Positions 13,448 through 21,592 of a stretch of 23,566 nt of DNA are shown here, piece after piece (the stretch's first letter is position 1; every line of letters begins with the position of its first letter). Source of the DNA: Nocardioidaceae bacterium (GTDB taxonomy: Bacteria > Actinomycetota > Actinomycetes > Propionibacteriales > Nocardioidaceae). The DNA is taken from the NCBI GenBank assembly GCA_013696015.1, contig JACCZI010000221.1, positions 1 to 23,566 of the forward strand, in the 5' to 3' direction. The position numbers were made by a program, and so were the translations under genes. A model generated the notes under the pieces. That model saw only the letters and a list, made by a program, of their open reading frames with translations. It was not told the origin of the DNA and did no database searches.

Positions 13448-14044
13448 GTGCTGAGGGTTGGGCTGACCGGGGGTATCGGGTCCGGCAAGAGCGAGGTCAG
13501 CCGGCGGCTGCGGCAGCGCGGTGCGGTCGTGATCGACGCCGACGCGCTAGCCCGCGAGGTCGTGGCCCCCGGCACTGATGGTCTGGCTGAAGTGGTCGAA
13601 GCCTTCGGGCGGCGGGTGCTGGGGCCCGAAGGACGACTCGACCGGGCAGCCGTGGCGAAGTGGGTCTTCGGTGACCCCGCGGCGCGGCGGCGCCTGGAGG
13701 CGATCATCCACCCCCGGGTACATGCCCGAGCCGCGCAGATCGAGTCGGCCACCGACGCGGACGCCATGGTCGTGCACGACATTCCCCTCCTGGTTGAGAC
13801 CGGTCAGGTCGGCGACTTCGACGTCGTGGTCGTCGTGGACGCGCCCGAGGAGGTCCAGGTCGCCCGGCTGGTCGAGAGTGGACGCATGACCAGTCAGGAG
13901 GCGCGGGCACGCATCGCGGCCCAGTCATCGCGGGAGCATCGACTCGCGGCCGCCGGATTGGTGATCGACAACTCCGGGTCGCTGGCAGAGCTCGACGTCC
14001 GGGTCGACGTGCTGTGGCAGGCGTTGGCGACCCGCCGGACCTGA
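13448..14044 (+). CDS. coaE: Dephospho-CoA kinase
   Basis: Last step of coenzyme A synthesis: ATP-dependent phosphorylation of the ribose 3'-hydroxyl of dephospho-CoA. 198 aa, normal for a single-domain CoaE. The P-loop GGIGSGKS is at about 9-16, the substrate-binding DADALAREVV follows at 31-40, then IHPRVH, HDIPLLVETG, and the lid-side Arg/Gln motif RIAAQSSREHR. The GTG at 13448 places the P-loop at the very N-terminus, as expected. In mycobacteria and others the coaE product is longer, with a C-terminal UPF0157 domain; here that domain is absent. Downstream is the convergent region with large hairpins. Confidence 0.96.
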   Translation: MLRVGLTGGIGSGKSEVSRRLRQRGAVVIDADALAREVVAPGTDGLAEVVEAFGRRVLGPEGRLDRAAVAKWVFGDPAARRRLEAIIHPRVHARAAQIESATDADAMVVHDIPLLVETGQVGDFDVVVVVDAPEEVQVARLVESGRMTSQEARARIAAQSSREHRLAAAGLVIDNSGSLAELDVRVDVLWQALATRRT

Positions 14045-14053
14045 CTCGCGCAC

Positions 14054-14134
14054 TGCCTCTATCCCATGTTCACATGGGATAGGGGCACTCCCAATGGGTT
14101 GCACCCTGTTGGAAGTGCCCCTGAGCCATGTGAA
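14054..14134. other. Mutually exclusive hairpins between convergent coaE and sigma genes
   Basis: Hairpin A (14054-14087): TGCC-T-CTATCCCATG pairs with CATGGGATAG-G-GGCA around TTCA, 15 bp with one T-G wobble. Hairpin B (14069-14134): TTCACATGG pairs with CCATGTGAA at its base, then GGGGCACT with AGTGCCCC, CCAA with TTGG, and GGGT with ACCC at the tip, about 25 bp with small internal loops. Both use 14073-14087, so only one can form at a time. Position suggests a bidirectional terminator or 3'-end element for coaE and the sigma gene; no T run is present. Confidence 0.6.
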
Positions 14135-14191
14135 GCAGCTCCGCAGCACCCAGTGAAGTAGCCCGCAGTGGGATCACCTGCGCAGGCACTT

Positions 14192-14217
14192 GACGGGCTG
14201 GGTGTTCGCTGCCCGTC
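14192..14217 (-). terminator. Possible terminator of the group-2 sigma gene
   Basis: GACGGGC (14192-14198) pairs with GCCCGTC (14211-14217) over a 12-nt loop, starting 18 nt after the sigma stop codon on the minus strand. There is no T run. Confidence 0.4.
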
Positions 14218-14234
14218 GGACCTAACGCCAGACC

Positions 14235-15200
14235 TCAGGCGGCGAGGTCGGGGTCGGCCAGCTGCCGCAGCCGCGCCAGTGCCTCACGCTCCAGCTGGCG
14301 GACCCGTTCGGCGGAGATCCCATGCCGGGCGCCGATGTCGGCCAGCTTCTGCTGCCTGCCGTCGACCAGCCCGTAACGGGACCGGATGATGTCGGCCTCC
14401 CGCTCACCGAGCTGATCGACGAGTTCCGAGAGTCGGCCTCGCGCCTCGACGTCGAGAAAGGTGACGTCGGGGCCGGGCAGGGTCTCCCGCGCCACCAGGT
14501 CACCGAGGGACGTGTCGCCGTCTTCGTCGACTGGCGAGTCGAGGCTGACGTGGTCGCGGCCCCAGCCCAGCAGGTCGAGGACCCGATCCACGTCCATGTC
14601 GAGCTCGGCGGAGATCTCGGACGGGTCGGGTTCGCGGCCCAGGACGCGTTCCAGGTTGCGGCGCGCCGCACCCACCTGGTTCAGCTCCTCGACGACGTGG
14701 ACCGGCAACCGCACGACACGACCCTGTTGGGCGATGCCACGGGTGATTGCCTGGCGGATCCACCACGTCGCGTACGTCGAGAACTTGTAGCCCCTGGCGT
14801 AGTCGAACTTCTCGACCGCCCGGATCAAGCCAGTGTTGCCCTCCTGCACCAGGTCGAGCAGGGGCATCTGGGCGCGCCCGTACTTGCGGGCGATGGACAC
14901 CACCAGGCGGAGGTTCGCGTTGATGAACACCTGCATGGCCCGGCGCCCTTCGGCGGCGACCCACTCGAGCTCCGCGGCGGTGACGCCACGGAGGGCACCG
15001 ATCTTGCGCTGCCTTGTACGCCCTCCCACAAGGAGGTGCTCGGCCAGCAGTCCGGACTCGATCGCCTTGCTCAGCTCGACCTCGGCCGCAGCGTCCAGCA
15101 GCGGCGTCCGCGAGATCTCGTCGAGGTACATGCCAACGCTGTCGCGTCCCTCGGCAGTCTCACGGGGGCGATGCGCCGCCCGAGCCGTCGTGCTGGCCAT
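14235..15200 (-). CDS. RNA polymerase sigma factor, sigma-70 group 2 (SigB/HrdD-like)
   Basis: A non-primary sigma factor of 321 aa close to the principal one. Region 1.2 is GMYLDEISRTPLLDAAAEVELSKAIE; region 2 contains NLRLVVSIARKYGRAQMPLLDLVQEGNTGLIRA and KFDYARGYKFSTYATWWIRQAITR, region 3 begins RLPVHVVEELN, and region 4 ends with the helix-turn-helix LADIGARHGISAERVRQLEREALARL. It lacks the long N-terminal extension of HrdB. ATG 15200 is chosen over an upstream TTG at 15209 because AAGGAG lies 9 nt before it. Region 2.4 is almost the same as in the HrdB encoded at 22111, so promoter -10 preference should be similar. Such factors usually act in stress, stationary phase or development. No anti-sigma gene is adjacent. 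Confidence 0.92.
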   Translation of the reverse strand: MASTTARAAHRPRETAEGRDSVGMYLDEISRTPLLDAAAEVELSKAIESGLLAEHLLVGGRTRQRKIGALRGVTAAELEWVAAEGRRAMQVFINANLRLVVSIARKYGRAQMPLLDLVQEGNTGLIRAVEKFDYARGYKFSTYATWWIRQAITRGIAQQGRVVRLPVHVVEELNQVGAARRNLERVLGREPDPSEISAELDMDVDRVLDLLGWGRDHVSLDSPVDEDGDTSLGDLVARETLPGPDVTFLDVEARGRLSELVDQLGEREADIIRSRYGLVDGRQQKLADIGARHGISAERVRQLEREALARLRQLADPDLAA

Positions 15201-15347
15201 GCTGGTCAACTCCTTCGTCCAACCCGGGCCGGACCCGGACTACTGATGCAACGCGTACGCCTGACGCGCGATTCCTTCGCATCGTGACGCAGTGTTATCA
15301 GGAGGGACGCATGACCTGCCTCAGAAGTTGCCGCTCTCAGCGCTTTC

Positions 15348-17492
15348 TTAGCGTGCTGTGTCAAGCGTTGCGTGAGAGGCCCCAGCGGTGTCGATCACCC
15401 ACGCGTACATGTACGCCCGCTTCTTCCAGGCCTCGTACCGCCCGCTTTTCCCGGCGTGCCCGGCCACCATCTCGGTCTTGAGCAGCACCGGTGCGCGACC
15501 GGTGGTCGTCTCGCGCAACCGCGCCACCCACTTGGCCGGCTCGACGAACAGCACCCGGGTGTCGTTGAGGCTCGTCATGGCGAGCACCGGCGGGTAGGCG
15601 TGGGCCGCGATGTTCTCGTACGGGGTGTAGCCCTTCATGTACGCGTACACGGTCGCGTCGTGCAGCGGATCACCCCACTCGTCCCACTCGGTGACGGTCA
15701 GCGGCAGGGAAGGGTCGAGGACACTGGTGAGTGCGTCCACGAACGGCACCACAGCCAGCACTCCGGCGAACGCGTTAGGTGCCAGGTTGAGAACCGCGCC
15801 CATCAGCAGGCCCCCGGCACTGCCGCCCATCGCGACCAGCCGCTGCGGCGACGTCCAGCCGCTCGCCGCCAGGTGCCGGGCGCAGGCGAGGAAGTCGGTA
15901 AACGTGTTCGCTTTCGTCAGCTTCTTGCCGCCCTCGTACCAGGCGCGGCCCATCTCACCGCCGCCGCGGACGTGCGCCACGGCGTACACGACGCCGCGGT
16001 CGAGCAACGACAGCTGGGCGATGTCGAAACCGGGGTCGATGCTGATCTCGTACGAGCCGTACCCGTACAGCAGGCATGGTGCGGTGCCGTCGCGCGGTGT
16101 CCCGAGACGGCAGATGACAGATATCGGCACCCGAGTCCCATCGTCAGCGGTCGCCCACTCGCGGTGCTGTTCGTAGTCGTCGGGGTCGTAGCCCCCGAGC
16201 ACCGGCTGGCGTTTGCGCAAGTGCAGCTCGCCGGAGCCGACGTCGTAGTCGTAAACGGTGCGAGGCGTCACGAATGAGGTGAAATCGAGCCGCAGGTACG
16301 GCGAGCTCCATTCCGGGTTGGCGTCGACCCCGCAGCTGAACAGCTCCTCCCCGAACTCAAGCTCTTGCAGCGGCCCATAATCACCCGCGTCCAGGCGCAT
16401 CACAGCCACCCGAGGCAGTGCATCGCGGCGCAGGCTCACCGCGATGTGGTTGGCGAACGCAGCCACCCCGTCGAGCCTGGTGTCAGCCCGGTGCTCGAGC
16501 ACCGGCTGCCATCGGTCGGGGTCGGGGTCGGCGACCGATACCTGTGACAGCGCGAAGTTCTCAGCACCGTCGTTGTGCAGGATCAAGAAACGGTCGTCTC
16601 CCGCCACCACCGCGTGCTCGACGGAGTACTCGACACCGAGGCGTCGCGGCGCGACGACTCGCGGCTCGGAGCTCGGGTCGGCCGCGTCCAGAACCCGGAC
16701 CTCACTGGTCACCTTCGACGCGGCCTCGATCACGATGTAGCGCTTGCTGCGGGTGGCACCGAGACCCACCCAGTAGTGCTCGTCGAACTCCTCGAATACG
16801 ACGTTGTCCTCACCGAAGTCGGTGCCGAGGCGGTGGCGACACACCCGGTTGGGCCGCCAGCTCTCGTCGACGAGCAGATAGAACAACATGCTTCCGTCCA
16901 GCGACCACGCGGTGGAGTAGAACGTGTCCGGCACCTCGTCGTCGAGGACCGTCCCGGTGCGCAAGTCCTTGAAGCGCAGCGTGAACCGCTCGGCTCCGGC
17001 AATGTCGACGGAGTACGCCAGCCGATGGCCGTCCGGGCTGACGTTGAACGTCCCGAGCGCGAAGAAGTCGTGACCCTCAGCCTCGGCGTTGCCGTCGAGC
17101 AGCACCTGCTCGCCGGTCACATCGACACCGGCCTCGAGTGGCGGCGGGGACCAGTCCGTCTCGTCCTGCACCGGGCACCGGCAGTGCAATGCGTACTGCT
17201 TGCCCTCGAGTGTGCGCGAGTAGTACCACCACGATCCGTGCCGGGTCGGGACCGAGAGGTCGGTCTCCAACGTCCGAGTCTTGATCTCGCCGAAGATCGT
17301 CTGCCGCAGGTCCTCCAGATGGGCGGTGATGGCCTCGCTGTAGGAGTTTTCGGCCTCGAGGTGCGCGATGACCTCGGGGTCGCCCTTGTCGCGCAACCAG
17401 TCGTACGGGTCCACCACTGTGTCGCCATGGTGCCTGCGTTTGACGGGAACCTGCTTGGCAGTGGGGGGACTGATCGTCTCGGCGGTAGTCAT
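15348..17492 (-). CDS. ptrB: Oligopeptidase B (protease II), S9A serine peptidase
   Basis: Cytosolic serine oligopeptidase cutting after basic residues in short peptides, 714 aa, normal length. The N-terminal half (about 70-430) is the beta-propeller gate; the C-terminal alpha/beta-hydrolase domain carries the catalytic triad Ser558 (MGGSAGGLL), Asp644 (LNDTRV) and His679 (AGHAGKSGR). The spacing of the triad matches E. coli PtrB. GGGEMGRAWYEGGKKL is the family signature. ATG 17492 overlaps the dinB stop as ATGA, so it is probably translated by coupling to dinB in a two-gene operon. There is no transmembrane or signal segment. The last codons and 3' region run into the upstream region of the sigma gene. 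Confidence 0.95.
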   Translation of the reverse strand: MTTAETISPPTAKQVPVKRRHHGDTVVDPYDWLRDKGDPEVIAHLEAENSYSEAITAHLEDLRQTIFGEIKTRTLETDLSVPTRHGSWWYYSRTLEGKQYALHCRCPVQDETDWSPPPLEAGVDVTGEQVLLDGNAEAEGHDFFALGTFNVSPDGHRLAYSVDIAGAERFTLRFKDLRTGTVLDDEVPDTFYSTAWSLDGSMLFYLLVDESWRPNRVCRHRLGTDFGEDNVVFEEFDEHYWVGLGATRSKRYIVIEAASKVTSEVRVLDAADPSSEPRVVAPRRLGVEYSVEHAVVAGDDRFLILHNDGAENFALSQVSVADPDPDRWQPVLEHRADTRLDGVAAFANHIAVSLRRDALPRVAVMRLDAGDYGPLQELEFGEELFSCGVDANPEWSSPYLRLDFTSFVTPRTVYDYDVGSGELHLRKRQPVLGGYDPDDYEQHREWATADDGTRVPISVICRLGTPRDGTAPCLLYGYGSYEISIDPGFDIAQLSLLDRGVVYAVAHVRGGGEMGRAWYEGGKKLTKANTFTDFLACARHLAASGWTSPQRLVAMGGSAGGLLMGAVLNLAPNAFAGVLAVVPFVDALTSVLDPSLPLTVTEWDEWGDPLHDATVYAYMKGYTPYENIAAHAYPPVLAMTSLNDTRVLFVEPAKWVARLRETTTGRAPVLLKTEMVAGHAGKSGRYEAWKKRAYMYAWVIDTAGASHATLDTAR

Positions 17493-18820
17493 GACTGCGA
17501 CGCTATCGGCCCGGCAGGGGGTGCCGCCGACAGTGCAGGGTCGTCCGCAGCGAAGGTACGGACCGGGCCGGCCGGTGTCGTCGCCGTCTCGAAGCGGACG
17601 GTCACCCGACCGCTACCGGCACCCCACACCCAGCCGGCGCCGTGCTCGGTGTGCCACAGGTCGCTGCCCGGCCACCACCGGCCGTGACGTCGCTGCTCGT
17701 CCCGGCGCTCGGATCGGTCGTCGACGAGGACCGGGAGCTCCTCCACCTCCTGGAACAGGTCGTCCTGGATCCAGTCGGCGAGTCCCGAGACGCCGACCCC
17801 GAGCAACCGGATGCCGTCGGAGGCGTCCACGTCGCGCAGCAGGCCGCGGGCCAGTCGCGCGATCACCCGAGAGTCGTCGGTCGGTCCGGCCAGCGTCACC
17901 GAGCGGGTATGGGTGCCGAAGTCGTGGCGACGGACCTTCAGCGTCACGGTGCGGCCGGAGAGTCGCTCACGAGACAGCCGCTCCGCCACCCGCGCCGACA
18001 TGCGGTCGACCACCGCGGTGAGCAGGGCGGCGTCGACCAGGTCGGTCTCGAAGGTGTCCTCGACACTCACCGACTTCGTCTCGCGCTCGGGCACCACCGG
18101 CCTGTCGTCGTCGGCTCGGGCCAGGCGCGCCAACGTCTGACCGACTGCGGCGCCGAGCAGCTGGACCAGCTCCCGAGGCGGCACGGCCTCAAGCTCAGCA
18201 ACCGTATGCACACCGATGCGACGCAGCCGCTCAGCGGTGGCTGGGCCCACGCCCGGGATGACGCCGACACCCATCGGGCGGATCAGCTCCTGCTCGGTCC
18301 CCGGCGCCACCGTCACGCAGCCGTCGGGTTTGGCGAGATCGCTGGCGATCTTGGCTACCAGCTTCGACGTCCCCACGCCGACCGAGGCCGTGAGGCCGCC
18401 CGTCAGCCGGGTGATGTCGGCCCGCAGGTCACCGGCCAGCCGGCCGACATCTCGAATGTCTCCGCCGGCCACGTCGGTGAGGTGCTCCAGGTCGACGTAC
18501 GCCTCGTCGAGGGACAGCGGCTCCACGAGCGGCGACAGCTGGCGCAGCCGCGTCATCAGCACCTCGCTGCTCCGCCGGTACGCCTCGAAGCGGGGCGACA
18601 AAAAGGCCGCCTGGGGGCACCGCGAGCGGGCCTCGCTCATCGGCATGGCCGACCGGACCCCGTGTCGGCGGGCCTCGTACGACGCGGTCGCGACGACGCC
18701 ACGCGGTCCGACCCCACCGACCACCACGGCCTTGCCGCGCAGCGACGGCTTGTCACGCTGCTCGACGGCAGCGAAGAAGGCGTCGAGGTCCAGGTGCAGC
18801 ACCGTGGCCTGCCCGCGCAT
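17489..18820 (-). CDS. dinB: DNA polymerase IV (Y-family, translesion)
   Basis: Error-prone lesion-bypass polymerase, 443 aa. Catalytic residues are intact: Asp11 in LHLDLDAFFAAVEQ (steric-gate Phe16) and Asp105-Glu106 in PLSLDEAYVD. Helix-hairpin-helix residues follow in IPGVGPATAERLRRIGVHTV, and the little finger domain is at about 245-350. A C-terminal module of about 75 residues ends the protein, with WWPGSDLWHTEHGAGWVWG(A)GSG and VTVRFE, a feature of actinobacterial DinB proteins; its function is not known to me. No beta-clamp motif was sought beyond this. The frame is open upstream to 18967, but ATG 18820 gives the normal start, with GAGGA 7 nt before it. It is divergent from the DUF4192 gene (70 bp) and forms an operon with ptrB. 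No mycobacterial-type LexA box is visible upstream. Confidence 0.94.
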   Translation of the reverse strand: MRGQATVLHLDLDAFFAAVEQRDKPSLRGKAVVVGGVGPRGVVATASYEARRHGVRSAMPMSEARSRCPQAAFLSPRFEAYRRSSEVLMTRLRQLSPLVEPLSLDEAYVDLEHLTDVAGGDIRDVGRLAGDLRADITRLTGGLTASVGVGTSKLVAKIASDLAKPDGCVTVAPGTEQELIRPMGVGVIPGVGPATAERLRRIGVHTVAELEAVPPRELVQLLGAAVGQTLARLARADDDRPVVPERETKSVSVEDTFETDLVDAALLTAVVDRMSARVAERLSRERLSGRTVTLKVRRHDFGTHTRSVTLAGPTDDSRVIARLARGLLRDVDASDGIRLLGVGVSGLADWIQDDLFQEVEELPVLVDDRSERRDEQRRHGRWWPGSDLWHTEHGAGWVWGAGSGRVTVRFETATTPAGPVRTFAADDPALSAAPPAGPIASQS

Positions 18821-18890
18821 GCGGGAATCCTCGCACCGGTTGTCCACAGGGCGGGCACACTTTCGCCACGCCGGTCGGTCCGCGATCACG

Positions 18891-19985
18891 ATGGCGGGCA
18901 TGGGAAGCAGATCACGCCGCAGCGCCGCCCGCCGACGGACCTCGCCGGTCATCCGCGCATCGAGCATCGCCGAGATGCTCGGTGCGCTGCCGGTGATCTT
19001 CGGCTTCTACCCGCAGGAGTCGTTGGTCGTGGTGGTGCTCGAAGGCCCGCGGCAGCGAGTGGCTGCGAGCCTGCGGCTCGACTTGCCGCCGGTGGAGCAC
19101 CACGACGGTGTGGCCTGTCAGATAGCCGACGCGCTCCGTCACCAGGGGGCCGCAGCCGTTCTGGTGGTCGCCTGCACCGGCGATGCGGCGCTTGCCGACC
19201 CCCTGGTCGACGCCTGTGTCGACCGACTGGTGATGGACGGGGTCGACGTGGTCGAGGCCGTGCGCAGCGACGGCAACCGCTACTGGTCGTACCGATGCCG
19301 TAATCCAGTGTGCTGTCCGGCCGAGGGCACGCCGTACGACCCAGGGGCGAGCAGTGTGCTGGCTCAGGCGGTCGCCGAGGGCATCGAGGTACTGCCGGAC
19401 CGGTCCGCGTTGGCGGCCCGCCTTGCGGCGGTGAGGGGGGTGACTCGGGAGATCATGGCCGCCGAGACGTCGGCAGCGGAGACCGAGCAGGTCGCCATCG
19501 CCGGGCGAGCGTCGGTTGACGAGCGGCTGCGAGTGCTGGCGCAGGTCGGGGCAGGGCGGGTCAAGTCCCTGTTGTCACGGGCCGTCGCAGCCCCGGGGAC
19601 ATCTCTTAGCGACGCCGAGGTCGCATCGCTCAGCGTATGGTGCCGGAACATCATCGTCCGTGACGTCGCCTGGGCGCAGATCAGCCGGGACAACGCCGCG
19701 GCCTCCTTTGCCGTGTGGGCGCAGGTCGCCCGGCGCGTGGTGCCGCCGTTCGAGCCGGCGGTGCTCTGCCTCGCATCGTTCGCCGCGTGGCTCAAGGGTG
19801 ATGGCGCTTCTGCATGGTGCGCGCTGGAGCGGGTCGAGGCGGTCGAGCCGGGCTACTCGATGATGCAGCTGGTGCGCGAGCTGCTGGAGCGCGGCATCTC
19901 GCCGGTGGGGTGGCCGCAGCTCGACGAGGCGGAGGTGTGGGCGGCTCTCCCGGCACCGCGACCGTCCGAACAGCGCCGTCGGTGA
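18891..19985 (+). CDS. DUF4192 family protein
   Basis: An actinobacterial protein of unknown function, 364 aa. The family hallmarks are present: an N-terminal segment SIAEMLGALPVIFGFYPQESLVVVVLE, and the Cys-rich motif YWSYRCRNPVCCPAEGTPYD, which could bind metal. The C-terminal half is helical and Ala-rich (SFAVWAQVARRVVPPFEPAVLCLASFAAWLKGDGASAWCALERV). No catalytic residues can be assigned. The start is uncertain: ATG 18891 or ATG 18900 (9 nt later), neither with a good ribosome binding site. CACACT at 18856-18861 could be a -10. The frame is open far upstream across the antisense of dinB, which is coincidental. Followed 67 nt later by the GCS2 gene, with which it may be cotranscribed. Confidence 0.85.
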   Translation: MAGMGSRSRRSAARRRTSPVIRASSIAEMLGALPVIFGFYPQESLVVVVLEGPRQRVAASLRLDLPPVEHHDGVACQIADALRHQGAAAVLVVACTGDAALADPLVDACVDRLVMDGVDVVEAVRSDGNRYWSYRCRNPVCCPAEGTPYDPGASSVLAQAVAEGIEVLPDRSALAARLAAVRGVTREIMAAETSAAETEQVAIAGRASVDERLRVLAQVGAGRVKSLLSRAVAAPGTSLSDAEVASLSVWCRNIIVRDVAWAQISRDNAAASFAVWAQVARRVVPPFEPAVLCLASFAAWLKGDGASAWCALERVEAVEPGYSMMQLVRELLERGISPVGWPQLDEAEVWAALPAPRPSEQRRR

Positions 19986-20052
19986 GGGGTGGCGTCGGAG
20001 CACCATCTCGGGAAGGCTGAGCGCAAGCGAGCGGTCGGGCGGAGGAGTCATC

Positions 20053-21528
20053 ATGGGGCAGGAGGTCGAGAGCCGCGTCTTCACGCGCGAGGACCGCACT
20101 CGATACCGCAGTAAGGTCCGCCGCTGCCTCGACGTCTTCGAGAGGATGCTCGGCGAAGCACGGTTCGAAGAGGGCAAGCCCAGCACCGGGCTGGAGATCG
20201 AGTTCAACCTGATCGACGAACACGGTGACCCGGCGCTGAAGAACGCCGAGGTGCTCGAGGTTATCGCCGACCCCGACTTCCAGACCGAGCTCGGTCAGTT
20301 CAACCTCGAGATCAACGTGCCGCCCCGCCGGCTGTCCGGGGGGGGTTTCACCGGTTTCGAGGAGGACGTCCGTGCCAGCCTGAACGCCGCGGAGGCGCAG
20401 GCCAGCCGGGTGGGCGCCCATCTGCTGATGGTCGGGATCCTGCCCACGCTCAGCCCCGGCCACATGACGGCGAGCACGTTGTCACCGAACCCACGCTATG
20501 CGTTGCTGTCCGAGCAGATCCTGGCCGCTCGTGGCGAGGACATCGTCATCTCCATCGACGGGGTCGACCGGTTGCAGACCACGACCGACAGCATCATCCC
20601 GGAGGCTGCGTGCACCAGCACCCAGCTCCACCTGCAAGCGGGGCCGGACGAGTTCGCCGACTACTGGAACGCGGCGCAGGCGATTGCGGGCGTGCAGCTC
20701 GCAGTCGGTGCCAACTCGCCCTTCCTGCTCGGCAAGGAGCTGTGGCGCGAAACCCGCATTGCCTTGTTCGAGCAGGCCACCGATACCCGTTATGAGGAGC
20801 TCAAGGCGCAGGGCGTGCGGCCCCGGGTGTGGTTCGGGGAGCGTTGGATCACCTCGATCTTCGACTTGTTCGAAGAGAACGTGCGGTACTTCCCGGCACT
20901 GTTGCCGATCACCGAGCAGGAGGACCCGGTCGAGGTCCTCGAGCGCGGTGACACCCCCGCGCTTGCGGAGCTGCGGTTGCACAACGGCACGATTTACCGC
21001 TGGAACCGGCCGATCTACGACGTCGTCCACGAACGACCACACCTTCGGGTCGAGAACCGGGTCCTGCCTGCCGGACCCACCATGGTGGACACAATGGCCA
21101 ACGCCGCCTTCTACTTCGGTCTCGTCCACGCGTTGGCCGCGAGTGAGCGTCCGGTGTGGTCGCAGATGTCCTTCAGCGCTGCCGAGGAGAACTTCCACGT
21201 CGCGGCGCGGCAGGGGATCGACGCCCCGCTGTACTGGCCGGGTCTGGGCACCGTCCCAGCCAACGAGCTCATCTTGCGGCGGCTGCTCCCGCTTGCCTAC
21301 GAAGGCCTCGACGCGTGTGGGACCGTCCCAGCCGAACGCGACCGGCTGCTCGGCGTGATCGAGCAACGCTGCCTGCTCGCCCGCAACGGCGCGTCCTGGC
21401 AGAGCGAGTGCTTCCACAAGGTCTTCGACGCGGGAGCCGGGGCACGCTTCGACGCCTTGCGCACGATGGTGCGGCGTTACAGCGACCACATGCACAGCAA
21501 CCAGCCGGTGCACAGCTGGCCGCGGTAG
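20053..21528 (+). CDS. Glutamate-cysteine ligase-like protein (GCS2 family), substrate unknown
   Basis: A carboxylate-amine ligase of the GCS2 family, 491 aa. Such enzymes join an amine to a carboxylate using ATP. Visible motifs are GLEIEFNLID (46-55), ELGQFNLEINVPPRR (79-93), a central TSTQLHLQ and GANSPFLLG typical of the ATP-grasp-like core, and ENRVLPAGPTMVDTMANAAFYFGL. ATG 20053 has GGAGG 7-8 nt upstream. The start MGQEVESRVFTREDRTRYR resembles a GCS2 subfamily I associate with actinobacteria, distinct in length from YbdK-like proteins (about 370 aa) and not accompanied by ergothioneine genes (egtB, egtC, egtD) as EgtA is. Actinobacteria generally use mycothiol, not glutathione, so glutamate plus cysteine as substrates is not assured. 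Confidence 0.88.
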   Translation: MGQEVESRVFTREDRTRYRSKVRRCLDVFERMLGEARFEEGKPSTGLEIEFNLIDEHGDPALKNAEVLEVIADPDFQTELGQFNLEINVPPRRLSGGGFTGFEEDVRASLNAAEAQASRVGAHLLMVGILPTLSPGHMTASTLSPNPRYALLSEQILAARGEDIVISIDGVDRLQTTTDSIIPEAACTSTQLHLQAGPDEFADYWNAAQAIAGVQLAVGANSPFLLGKELWRETRIALFEQATDTRYEELKAQGVRPRVWFGERWITSIFDLFEENVRYFPALLPITEQEDPVEVLERGDTPALAELRLHNGTIYRWNRPIYDVVHERPHLRVENRVLPAGPTMVDTMANAAFYFGLVHALAASERPVWSQMSFSAAEENFHVAARQGIDAPLYWPGLGTVPANELILRRLLPLAYEGLDACGTVPAERDRLLGVIEQRCLLARNGASWQSECFHKVFDAGAGARFDALRTMVRRYSDHMHSNQPVHSWPR

Positions 21529-21578
21529 AGCCGGTGGCGCGGCACTGGCAGCCAGAGCCGCTCAGGGCCGTAGTGGGC

Positions 21579-21584
21579 TACCCT
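21579..21584 (+). promoter_or_regulatory. -10 element TACCCT for usp
   Basis: TACCCT fits TANNNT and ends 8 nt before the ATG at 21593, so the transcript would be leaderless or nearly so. There is no Shine-Dalgarno. Confidence 0.45.
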
Positions 21585-21592
21585 CGCTGCCG

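Noticed and set aside
14177..14186. 10-bp perfect palindrome CCTGCGCAGG
   Set aside because: Short GC-rich palindromes are common by chance at this composition, and it has no other context.
15359..15364. Minus-strand TTGACA near the end of ptrB, possible -35 for the sigma gene
   Set aside because: It lies in the ptrB coding sequence and no matching -10 follows at a normal spacing.
18821..18890. LexA/SOS box expected between dinB and the DUF4192 gene
   Set aside because: I looked for the actinobacterial TCGAAC...GTTCGA pattern and did not find it, so damage induction of dinB is not claimed.
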